The notes below the pieces were generated by a model that was not told the origin of the DNA, searched no databases, and saw nothing but the letters and a program-made list of their open reading frames with translations. 11,982 bases of DNA from DAOUMF01 sp034411955. GTDB lineage: Bacteria > Chloroflexota > Dehalococcoidia > SM23-28-2 > RBG-16-64-32. The translations under genes and the position numbers were made by a program. The stretch's first letter is position 1. Every line of letters starts with the position of its first letter. This document shows positions 5,631 through 11,791 of this stretch, piece after piece. Location: assembly GCA_034411955.1 (NCBI GenBank), contig DAOUMF010000184.1, forward strand, positions 1-11,982, given 5' to 3'.

Positions 5631-6467
5631 ATGTGCATGTGGTGCGAGCGCTATGGAGAAGGAGACGAGCGGTGGTATTTCAACCCCGCGAACTACGCCC
5701 GCCGCCTGTACAAGGTCCGTAGAGAGGAGACCGAGTCCGCCGGCGCGGAGGCCAACCCCCAGGCCGCCGGGGGCATGGCCGCGGTGGGCCGCGACTACCT
5801 GGAGGCGAGGGAGCGGGGCGATCACGAGACGGTTCAACGTCTCAAGACCGAGGCCGAGCAGCGCTCGTGGGCTGTCCACTTCGGGCAGGTTGTGACCATC
5901 GAAGAGATTCACCGTATCCTGGACATCATCTACCCGATCTGCCTTATGACCTGCGCCTGTCGCCGGTCCATGCGCGGCCTACCTGACGACGAGAACTTCA
6001 CCTGCATCGGCATGGGCCCAGGGATGTACAAGTGGGAGCGTTGGCCGGACACCTATCGCGGTGGGGTGCACTTCCTGACGCCGGATGAGGGCAAGGAGGT
6101 CATCGATGTCATGAACCGGCGCGGGCTGGTTCACTGCATGTACACCTTCGGCACCCCTTATCTGGGGGGTATCTGCAACTGCGACTATCCCGACTGCGGC
6201 GGCATCCGCACCGCCCTGGACATGGGGGTAAAGGTCCTCTGGAAAGGCCACCACGTTGCTGAGGTGGACACCGACCTCTGCGACGGCTGCGCCAAGTGCG
6301 TCCGCCGCTGCCAATTCAACGCTCTCAGCTTCAGCTCCTCCGCACTGAAGGCGTGCATCGACCCGCTCAAGTGCTACGGTTGCGGCCTTTGCCGTAACGT
6401 GTGCAAGCCCAACGCCATCAACATGATAGATCGAGCCAGCCGTCCGGCGCTGGCCGAGGTGTGGTGA
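5631..6467 (+). CDS. Cys-rich iron-sulfur protein with C-terminal 2x[4Fe-4S] ferredoxin domain
   Basis: This 278-residue protein begins MCMWC (Cys2, Cys5), has a helical, charged segment to about residue 95, and then a middle domain with Cys104-x3-Cys108-x-Cys110, Cys125, Cys169 and Cys182-x-Cys184-x4-Cys189. The C-terminus is a bacterial-type double ferredoxin: Cys217, 220, 223, 227 and Cys248, 251, 254, 258, each C-x2-C-x2-C-x3-C. The eight ferredoxin cysteines should hold two clusters for electron transfer; the other cysteines could bind a third cluster or metal. There is no signal peptide or membrane segment, so it should be cytoplasmic. ATG 5631 is chosen because AAGGGAGG ends five bases before it; the frame is open upstream to 5586. 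The next gene starts three bases after the stop. I recognise the ferredoxin part but not the middle domain. Confidence 0.88.
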   Translation: MCMWCERYGEGDERWYFNPANYARRLYKVRREETESAGAEANPQAAGGMAAVGRDYLEARERGDHETVQRLKTEAEQRSWAVHFGQVVTIEEIHRILDIIYPICLMTCACRRSMRGLPDDENFTCIGMGPGMYKWERWPDTYRGGVHFLTPDEGKEVIDVMNRRGLVHCMYTFGTPYLGGICNCDYPDCGGIRTALDMGVKVLWKGHHVAEVDTDLCDGCAKCVRRCQFNALSFSSSALKACIDPLKCYGCGLCRNVCKPNAINMIDRASRPALAEVW

Positions 6468-6470
6468 GCC

Positions 6471-6728
6471 ATGGCCCTGCCCCACATCCTCGTCGATGAT
6501 GAGAAGTGCCGCGACCCCCTGTCCTGCCGCCGTTGCCTGTTGATCTGCCCCTCCCGCGTCCTGGGGCTGGGCACCAGCGTAGGGCCGGAGAAGTACAAGG
6601 AGATCGACCCGCACTGCTTCGTGGTTCGAGGCGTCCGCTTCCAGTTCTGTACGGGTTGCCTGAAGTGCGTGGAGGTCTGTCCCACGGACGCCATAGAGAT
6701 CAGCTTTGATGGGAGTCAGGCGGCATGA
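6471..6728 (+). CDS. Small two-cluster ferredoxin-like protein
   Basis: This 85-residue protein has two cysteine sets. The second, Cys60, 63, 66, 70 followed by Pro, is a standard [4Fe-4S] ferredoxin motif (CTGCLKCVEVCPTDAI). The first, Cys13-x5-Cys19-x2-Cys22-x3-Cys26-Pro, has an enlarged first gap, which usually means an altered cluster environment. Cys49 is extra. It should carry electrons between a partner enzyme and the larger Fe-S protein encoded just upstream. The ATG follows the previous stop by three bases, with GAGGTG nine bases before it, and its own stop overlaps the next start as ATGA, which indicates translational coupling. Confidence 0.88.
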   Translation: MALPHILVDDEKCRDPLSCRRCLLICPSRVLGLGTSVGPEKYKEIDPHCFVVRGVRFQFCTGCLKCVEVCPTDAIEISFDGSQAA

Positions 6729-7315
6729 AAATCCGCTACCGCTACGGCAAGCCCATAGACGAGCGACTGCTTACGCTGGAGGATCCCGGCCGCCCCCTAG
6801 CCTTCGACGCCGACCGCGGTCTCATCGAGGATCTGTCGCAGCGGTGCGACATTAAGTCGTTGGTCGGCGGCCTGAAGGGGAAGAGCCGGGAGGAGAGGGA
6901 AGGGGAGCTGCGCGCCTTCGGTCAGCGGCTCATGGAGGCGACCATCGAGCTGGCGGACGGCAAGTATCTCGACCACGCCGGTGAGGTGATCGAGAAGGTG
7001 GCCCAGCAGACCGGCATCTCCTTCCCCCATCGCTTTGAGCGCTACGTTGAGCTGAGCATCATTGGCTCTCGGCCCCTGGATCGCTGGAACATCACTAAGG
7101 CCACGACCAAGGAGCTGACACTGGAAGTGTTTAGCTGCGCCGTCCTCCGCGAGATGCAGGAGGCCGGACTGGAGCCCGATGGGGGCCTCTGCCACGCCCT
7201 CTGCCTGGCCAGCTTCCAGGCGGTGGCCCGCAAGACCGGGGACAAGGTGGACATGAGCGTCGCCAAGTCGCTGCCGCAGGACGGCGTCTGCCAGTTCTCT
7301 TTCGTGCACGGCTAG
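6725..7315 (+). CDS. V4R / ATC-hydrolase-like protein, function uncertain
   Basis: This 196-residue protein starts in a four-base ATGA overlap with the ferredoxin gene. The C-terminal third (about residues 125-195) resembles the V4R and L-2-amino-thiazoline-4-carboxylate hydrolase-like families: a helix-rich stretch with Cys138, then Cys156-x3-Cys160 (LCHALCLASF), a strand and the closing CQFSF with Cys189. Such domains end in a Cys-x-Phe-x-Phe type strand and bind small molecules or metals. The N-terminal part (1-120) is charged and helical, with ERYVELSIIGSRPLDRWN before the domain. There is no membrane segment. Placement between the ferredoxin and the PHP gene suggests it is the substrate-binding or catalytic partner of the electron carriers. 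The family call is from pattern memory; an unrelated fold is possible. Confidence 0.55.
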   Translation: MKIRYRYGKPIDERLLTLEDPGRPLAFDADRGLIEDLSQRCDIKSLVGGLKGKSREEREGELRAFGQRLMEATIELADGKYLDHAGEVIEKVAQQTGISFPHRFERYVELSIIGSRPLDRWNITKATTKELTLEVFSCAVLREMQEAGLEPDGGLCHALCLASFQAVARKTGDKVDMSVAKSLPQDGVCQFSFVHG

Positions 7316-7345
7316 GCGGCTACCGCAACGGGATTTCGGCCGCAC

Positions 7346-7984
7346 ATGGGCTTCGCCGTCGACCTCCATACTCACACCCGACATGGCTCCAACTGCTCCT
7401 ACATGGAGCCGCGGTCCCTCGTGGCCCGAGCCTTGGAGCTTGATCTGGACGCCGTCTGCATCACCGAGCACGACATCTCCTGGGAGGAGGACGCGCTCAG
7501 AGCGCTGGGCGACGGTACCCCTCTTCGGCTCTTCGCGGGAGTGGAGGTGAGCACGGAGTGTGGCGATGTCCTCGTGTTCGGGCTGGAGGACGCCGGCCCG
7601 CGGAAAGGGGGCATCGAGGGGCTGCGCCGCATCGTGGAGCGGAGCGGGGGAGTCATGATAGCCGCTCACCCCTTCCGGCGCTACTCGGTGGCGGGGGTGA
7701 CGATGGACGTGGAGGAAGCCAGCCAGAGCCCGGTACTGCGGTGGGTCGACGCCGCGGAGGTGTTCAACGGCCTGTCCACGCGTGCGGAAGCCAAGCTGGC
7801 CCAGGAGGTGTTGTCGCGGATCGGGTTACCGGGCGTGGCCGGGAGCGATAGCCACGCCCCCCACACCCTCGGTAGCTGCTACACGGTTTTCGAGCGGCCC
7901 TTGGCCACCGTCCGGGACCTGGTGAAGGAGATCAAGGCCGGCCGCTTCCAGGCCGTCCACCGGGGATTCGAGCTGACCTTCTAG
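7346..7984 (+). CDS. PHP-domain metal-dependent phosphoesterase-like protein
   Basis: This 212-residue protein is a full PHP domain with every metal-binding motif in order: DLHTHT (His8, His10), CITEHD (His42), AGVEVST (Glu67), AAHPFR (His108), EVFNG (Glu138, Asn141) and GSDSH (Asp168, His170). PHP proteins are a distorted beta/alpha barrel with two or three metal ions that cleave phosphate esters or related bonds; stand-alone members include histidinol phosphatase and nucleotide phosphatases. The short length, with no fused polymerase, fits a stand-alone hydrolase, but the substrate is open. The start follows the previous stop by 30 bases and has no clear ribosome site, so translation may depend on coupling. 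The next frame begins two bases after its stop. Confidence 0.92.
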   Translation: MGFAVDLHTHTRHGSNCSYMEPRSLVARALELDLDAVCITEHDISWEEDALRALGDGTPLRLFAGVEVSTECGDVLVFGLEDAGPRKGGIEGLRRIVERSGGVMIAAHPFRRYSVAGVTMDVEEASQSPVLRWVDAAEVFNGLSTRAEAKLAQEVLSRIGLPGVAGSDSHAPHTLGSCYTVFERPLATVRDLVKEIKAGRFQAVHRGFELTF

Positions 7985-7986
7985 CC

Positions 7987-8295
7987 GTGCACGAGCCCTT
8001 CGAGCCGCGTTGCTCTTTCTGCGTCCGCTTCGTCCGCTGCTACCCGGACTCCAGCCCCCTGGCCGACTGGGGCTACTGTCTGGAGCGGGCGGCTGACCGG
8101 CCGCCCGGCGGAGAAGCCCTGAAGGCCCTGGAGCGGATCGCGATAGCCGGGGCATACCAAAGGCTGCTGGCCCAGGCATCCGACCTGGGGCTGTATGAGG
8201 AGACCGACGATGGCTGCGAGCGATTCCAAGCGGGAACGCCGCAGCGCCCGATTGACAGTGTGACCCCGCCGTTGCCAGGCCGTCAAGCCATCTGA
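7987..8295 (+). CDS. Small five-cysteine protein, probably metal- or Fe-S-binding
   Basis: This 102-residue frame starts with GTG two bases after the PHP stop. It holds Cys9-x2-Cys12-x5-Cys18, then WGYC (Cys31), a helical linker and DGCERF (Cys77). The order C-x2-C ... GYC ... CxRF recalls small iron-sulfur proteins and the small subunits of some glycyl-radical enzymes; that likeness is from memory and weak. Translation depends on coupling, because no ribosome site is visible. The last ~13 codons run into the dispersed repeat at 8257-8296, whose CCATCTGAC motif supplies the TGA stop, so the natural C-terminus may have been replaced. It is the last gene of the cluster. Confidence 0.6.
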   Translation: MHEPFEPRCSFCVRFVRCYPDSSPLADWGYCLERAADRPPGGEALKALERIAIAGAYQRLLAQASDLGLYEETDDGCERFQAGTPQRPIDSVTPPLPGRQAI

Positions 8296-8296
8296 C
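8257..8296. repeat. Short dispersed repeat, copy B
   Basis: This is the counterpart of 1472-1509, sharing the AGTGT start, the CCGTTG core and the GTCAAGCCATCTGAC end. It overlaps the 3' end of the five-cysteine gene. The promoter-like bases of copy A are weaker here: TTGACG and CACACT, 18 bases apart on the minus strand. Confidence 0.6.
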
Positions 8297-8340
8297 CTAG
8301 GCGACGCCCAGCGGATTTCGCCGACTGACCTGTCGTGGTT

Positions 8341-8349
8341 TGATATACT
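8341..8349 (+). promoter_or_regulatory. Extended -10 promoter of the membrane-protein gene
   Basis: TGATATACT contains a TG-N extension followed by TATACT, which matches five of six -10 positions. No good -35 is present at the right distance, as is usual for extended -10 promoters. The leader to the chosen ATG is about 50 bases. Confidence 0.6.
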
Positions 8350-8406
8350 CGGCTGCGATGCACACGATCTCTTGGATCGCCTGGCAGCAAGAGGGGGATG
8401 GAATCC

Positions 8407-9147
8407 ATGCTGTTCACTGATGATGGCGATGGCCGCCGCGACGAATTACGGAGTAGGCTTCAGGAGTATGAAAGCGTCCGTGCGGAGACACGAAGTATCA
8501 TCCAAGGCGGCGATACGCTTGGTGTGATAACGGTCGCCGTGGGCGCTGGGGAACTCGCTGTTAGCCTGGAATTCCGTCGCGAAGCCCTGATCGCTCTTCC
8601 GCCCTTGATGCTCATCATGGCGGCAAGTTCAGGGCTGCAGTACGCGTTCATTACCTACCTCGCAGAGGTAGCGAGGCGGCTGGAAGATAGAATCAATGCG
8701 CTGGTGGGACCTGCGGTATTGCAGTGGGGCAGCCGATTGAGCACCCGCAAGCTCCCATGGCCAGTTCTCTTCAACCTAAAGCTTGTCTTGAACCTAGAGC
8801 TTGTCTTGAACCCAATGCTTGTCTTCGAATTCGTGATGGTGGTGGTACTTTTGGTGATCTACGCCATCTCGGCTGTGGCTGGCGGTTACATGCTCGTTAT
8901 TGCCATGGACGATCTGAAAGCGCCCTTTGATCGCTTCAGTTCAGCGGAATGGCGTTGGGCAGCGGGCGTGATGTACTGGACGGGTCACCTTATCGGCGGC
9001 GCCGCAGTGATCTCCTTGTACTTCGGAGCAGGTGCGGTAATTAGATGGGCAATGAAGAGAGTGCCCACGAAGGACGACGGTCTGGACGTGTTGGATCCGG
9101 CACAGGCCAACGACAAGGAGACCACTACCAACACTGCCGAAAATTAG
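8407..9147 (+). CDS. Hypothetical four-segment membrane protein with tandem repeat
   Basis: This 246-residue protein has a short charged N-terminal helix (LRSRLQEYESVRAETRSI), two hydrophobic segments (about residues 38-57 and 63-85), a second charged helix, two more hydrophobic segments (about 137-165 and 184-212) and a polar acidic tail. This suggests four membrane helices with both ends in the cytoplasm. Between helices two and three an 18-base unit is repeated three times (8773-8826), giving NLKLVL, NLELVL and NPMLVF. I chose ATG 8407 because GAGGGGG lies nine bases before it; the ATG at 8398 touches that site directly. The opening helix recalls a broad group of uncharacterised bacterial membrane proteins, but I cannot name a family. 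It has its own promoter and is convergent with the next gene. Codon choice is visibly less GC-biased than in the Fe-S cluster. Confidence 0.75.
   Translation: MLFTDDGDGRRDELRSRLQEYESVRAETRSIIQGGDTLGVITVAVGAGELAVSLEFRREALIALPPLMLIMAASSGLQYAFITYLAEVARRLEDRINALVGPAVLQWGSRLSTRKLPWPVLFNLKLVLNLELVLNPMLVFEFVMVVVLLVIYAISAVAGGYMLVIAMDDLKAPFDRFSSAEWRWAAGVMYWTGHLIGGAAVISLYFGAGAVIRWAMKRVPTKDDGLDVLDPAQANDKETTTNTAEN
8773..8826 (+). repeat. Three-fold 18-bp tandem repeat inside a gene
   Basis: Units at 8773-8790, 8791-8808 and 8809-8826 share AACCTA(A/G)AGCTTGTCTTG or a close variant; the third differs in several bases. The period is a multiple of three, so the frame is kept and each unit encodes six residues. 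Confidence 0.9.
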
Positions 9148-9197
9148 CTGTCTCGCCGCGTGTGTGCTACGCATCGGCCCCCACTCCTGCGCCCGCC

Positions 9198-10169
9198 CTA
9201 ACCGCTGGCGATGGCGGCGTCCAGGCGGTCGCGGATTTGGAGCGCTTCCTCGACCATTCGGTCGATGAGCTCCTTCACAGTCGGCACGTCGTGGATGAGG
9301 CCCATCGCCTGGCCGGTGCTGGCCAGTTGCGAGTCCAGCACGCCGTCGTCGAAGACCGCGCCCCCCTGCCCGGCTACGATGGGCAGCAACTCCTCTAGGG
9401 TGGCTCCCCTGGCCTCCATCTCCATCACCTTGGTCGCCACGGCGTTCTTGGCCACCCGTGAGGGGTTCTTGATGGACTTCATGATGTAGGCGGTGTCTGC
9501 CTCAGTGGCGTCGACCAGCCACTGTTTCCAGGCGGGGTGGCCGCGGCACTCCTGCGTGGCCATGAAGCGGGTGCCCATGAGGACGGCGTCGGCGCCCAGG
9601 GCCAGAGCGGCTACCAGGCCGCGACCATCGGCGAAGCCACCGGCGGCCACCACCGGTATGTCCACGGCGTCCACGGTTGCGGGCACCATCACCAGCGTGG
9701 TCACCTCATCCATGCCCGGGTGACCGCCGCACTCGTGTCCGACCACGCACACGGCATCGCAGCCCAACCGTTCGACGGTGCGGGCGTACTTCACACCCGG
9801 CACCTTGTGCATTATCTTCACGCCGCCGGCGTGCAGCGGCTCCACGATCGCCTCCGGGCTGCGACCGGAGGTCTCGACTACGGGTATCTTCTCCTCGCAG
9901 GCGATCTCCACCCAGGCCTCGATCGGCTGAGGACGGAGGGCGGGGAAAAGGTTGATGTTCAGCCCGATCGGGCCGTCCGTGAGGTCGCGGGCCTTGCGGA
10001 TCTCGGCGCGCAGGTCGTCCAGATTCTCGAACGTGGCACCCACCATGAAGCCCAGCCCCCCGGCGTTGGCGATCGCCGCTATCAGCTCTGCCCGGCCGAT
10101 CCAGTACATCCCTCCGCAGAGAATCGGATACTTGATGTCGAAGAGCTGGGTGATCCTCGTCTCGAACAT
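9198..10169 (-). CDS. Nitronate monooxygenase / enoyl reductase-like FMN protein
   Basis: This 323-residue TIM-barrel flavoprotein shows the marks of the nitronate monooxygenase superfamily: YPILCGGM and ANAGGLGF near the N-terminus, GLNINL in the middle, GHECGGHPG (residues 144-152; His145, His150), then VVAAGGFADGRG and LMGTRF, which hold the FMN phosphate. Members oxidise alkyl nitronates with oxygen or reduce enoyl-type substrates; the two functions cannot be separated from sequence, and many genomes carry several paralogues of unknown substrate. The frame is open to a GTG at 10214, but I take ATG 10169 because GGAAAGG lies nine bases before it and the promoter falls inside the longer frame. 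It is transcribed alone, divergent from the M28-like gene and convergent with the membrane-protein gene. Confidence 0.9.
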   Translation of the reverse strand: MFETRITQLFDIKYPILCGGMYWIGRAELIAAIANAGGLGFMVGATFENLDDLRAEIRKARDLTDGPIGLNINLFPALRPQPIEAWVEIACEEKIPVVETSGRSPEAIVEPLHAGGVKIMHKVPGVKYARTVERLGCDAVCVVGHECGGHPGMDEVTTLVMVPATVDAVDIPVVAAGGFADGRGLVAALALGADAVLMGTRFMATQECRGHPAWKQWLVDATEADTAYIMKSIKNPSRVAKNAVATKVMEMEARGATLEELLPIVAGQGGAVFDDGVLDSQLASTGQAMGLIHDVPTVKELIDRMVEEALQIRDRLDAAIASG

Positions 10170-10204
10170 TCCACACGTCCTTTCCTGTGGGGGCCGCCGC
10201 TCGT

Positions 10205-10233
10205 TGTTTATCACAAGCGCTGACGCCTGACAA
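10205..10233 (-). promoter_or_regulatory. Candidate promoter of the nitronate monooxygenase-like gene
   Basis: On the minus strand TTGTCA (10233-10228), five of six -35 positions, is followed after 17 bases by TAAACA (10210-10205), a weaker -10. The start near 10198 would give a leader of about 29 bases to ATG 10169. Confidence 0.45.
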
Positions 10234-10285
10234 GGGGAGTGGTCGCCAGCGAGCCAGGAACACCCTCACCGGCTGTCCCCGTGTG

Positions 10286-10314
10286 TTGCCGAGGGTGCCC
10301 CGCAGGCGTACCCT
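10286..10314 (+). promoter_or_regulatory. Candidate promoter of the M28-like gene
   Basis: TTGCCG (10286-10291) and TACCCT (10309-10314) are 17 bases apart. Both are partial matches. The start near 10321 would place AGGAGG only about ten bases into the message. Confidence 0.4.
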
Positions 10315-10341
10315 TGAGCCGAGTACGACCAGGAGGCCGCC

Positions 10342-11712
10342 ATGCCCCGCGATGAACTAATCCCGCCCGAGCAGCGGATCTACGGCTGGATCCAGCAGGT
10401 CTTCTCCCAGGGCGTCCGACGTCCGGGTTACCCCGCCGACAGTTGGGCCGAGCAGTTCTGCCTGGAGCGCTTCCGCGACTTCGGCCTGGAGAACGTAAGG
10501 CTGGAGCCGGTGGAGCTGCCCTACTGGGAGCCGCGCCGCTGGTCCCTGACCGTCCGCAACGACGGCCCTGGCGCCGCGCAGACGCTGGACCTAGCTTGCT
10601 TCCCCCTGCCCCACTCGGCCCCCACCCCCGGCCTGGAGGCCCAACTCGTTCCCTTCCAGGCCCAGACGCCGGAGCGGGTGAAGGGCGCCATCGCCCTGTA
10701 CGAGCTGCCTCTCATACGCTCCCGTCACGCCATGTTGGCGGGCCTGGCTACATGGTTCCACGACCCGGACGCCACCTTCACTGAAACCACGCAGGTCCTC
10801 CCCTTCGGTCGCGAGATTCAGGCCGTGATGGAGCTGGCCATGGCCGCCGGCGCCGCCGCCTTCGTTGGCGCCCTCACCGACTACCCCTCTGACTCCCGCG
10901 ACTACTACGTCCCTTACGACGCGGTGGCCCGGCCTATCCCCGGCGTGTGGATCAGCGGCAGCGACGGCGCGCGCCTGCAGGAAATGCTGCCGGCGGGGCC
11001 GCTGCAGGCCCGTCTGACCGTGGAGTCCCTCCGTCAGACCGTCACCACCCACAACGTGGTGGGCGAGCTCTCCGGTGGCGATGATGAGATAGTGATTATC
11101 GGCTCCCACCACGACGCCCCCTGGTCCTCGGCGGTAGAGGACGGTTCCGGGATCGCCATGGTGCTGGCCCAGGCGGAGTACTGGTCGCGGCTGCCTCCCC
11201 GGGACCGGCCACACCGGCTGGTCTTTCTCCTGAACTCGGGGCACATGGCTGGCGGCGCCGGGGCCCTCACCTTCATCGAGGCCCACCGGGCGGAACTGGA
11301 GCGGACGGTGCTGGAGGTGCACCTGGAGCACACCGCCAACGAGTGTGTCGATGAGGACGGTAGGCTGAAGCCGACGGGGCACCCGGAGGGCCGCTGGTGG
11401 TTCACCAGCCGCGTTGCCCGCCTGGAGGCGGCCGTGCGGGCGGCGATAGAGGCGGAGGACCTGCGGCGGTCCCTGATCCTGCCGCCCAACGCATTCGGAC
11501 CCCGTCCCACCACCGACGGCGGCGACTTCCACCTGGCGGGGGTGCCCATCGTCAACTTCCTGACAGCGCCCTTCTACCTGTTCGATTCCCTTGACACGCT
11601 GGACAAGATCGACCGTTCCGGCCTGGTGCCCGTGACCCGCGCCGCCGTCCGTATCATCGAGTCGACCACCGGCGTCACGGCCTCGGCGATGCGGGCCGCG
11701 GCGGTTGCCTAG
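10342..11712 (+). CDS. M28-family peptidase-like protein with altered active site
   Basis: This 456-residue protein has no signal peptide. Residues about 1-235 include a mixed domain that probably corresponds to a PA-like insertion (around VWISGSDGARLQEM). The M28 core follows: IIGSHHDAPW (His256-x-Asp258) and VEDGSGIAMVLAQA (Asp267) match the first metal ligands and the strand-helix that follows. The next motif, normally two adjacent glutamates in FxxxxEExGLxGS, reads FLLNSGHMAGGAGAL (residues 295-309), so the catalytic base and a metal ligand are missing. HLEHT (Glu329) stands where NLDM is usual, and TDGGDFHLAGVP (Asp392, Asp395, His397) matches the closing SDHxxF...GIP. It is therefore an M28 fold whose activity is doubtful or different. 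AGGAGG lies five bases before ATG 10342. Confidence 0.83.
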   Translation: MPRDELIPPEQRIYGWIQQVFSQGVRRPGYPADSWAEQFCLERFRDFGLENVRLEPVELPYWEPRRWSLTVRNDGPGAAQTLDLACFPLPHSAPTPGLEAQLVPFQAQTPERVKGAIALYELPLIRSRHAMLAGLATWFHDPDATFTETTQVLPFGREIQAVMELAMAAGAAAFVGALTDYPSDSRDYYVPYDAVARPIPGVWISGSDGARLQEMLPAGPLQARLTVESLRQTVTTHNVVGELSGGDDEIVIIGSHHDAPWSSAVEDGSGIAMVLAQAEYWSRLPPRDRPHRLVFLLNSGHMAGGAGALTFIEAHRAELERTVLEVHLEHTANECVDEDGRLKPTGHPEGRWWFTSRVARLEAAVRAAIEAEDLRRSLILPPNAFGPRPTTDGGDFHLAGVPIVNFLTAPFYLFDSLDTLDKIDRSGLVPVTRAAVRIIESTTGVTASAMRAAAVA

Positions 11713-11717
11713 AGGAA

Positions 11718-11745
11718 GGCCCGCGCTGTTCTCCAGCCGCGGGCC
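11718..11745. terminator. GC-rich hairpin between convergent M28-like and rho genes
   Basis: GGCCCGCG (11718-11725) and CGCGGGCC (11738-11745) form a perfect eight-pair stem with a 12-base loop, beginning six bases after the M28-like stop. No T-run follows on either strand, so it may stabilise the message end or pause polymerase rather than act as a classic intrinsic terminator. Confidence 0.5.
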
Positions 11746-11791
11746 AGAGCGATAGGGATACCAGGGTCGAGGTGGTGAAGGCCTTGAAGGC

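Noticed and set aside
6797..7669. 290-codon minus-strand frame opposite the V4R-like and PHP genes
   Set aside because: It overlaps two well-supported genes and shows no recognisable domain or ribosome site.
9537..10223. 228-codon plus-strand frame opposite the nitronate monooxygenase-like gene
   Set aside because: It is His-rich, low-complexity antisense of a conserved flavoprotein.
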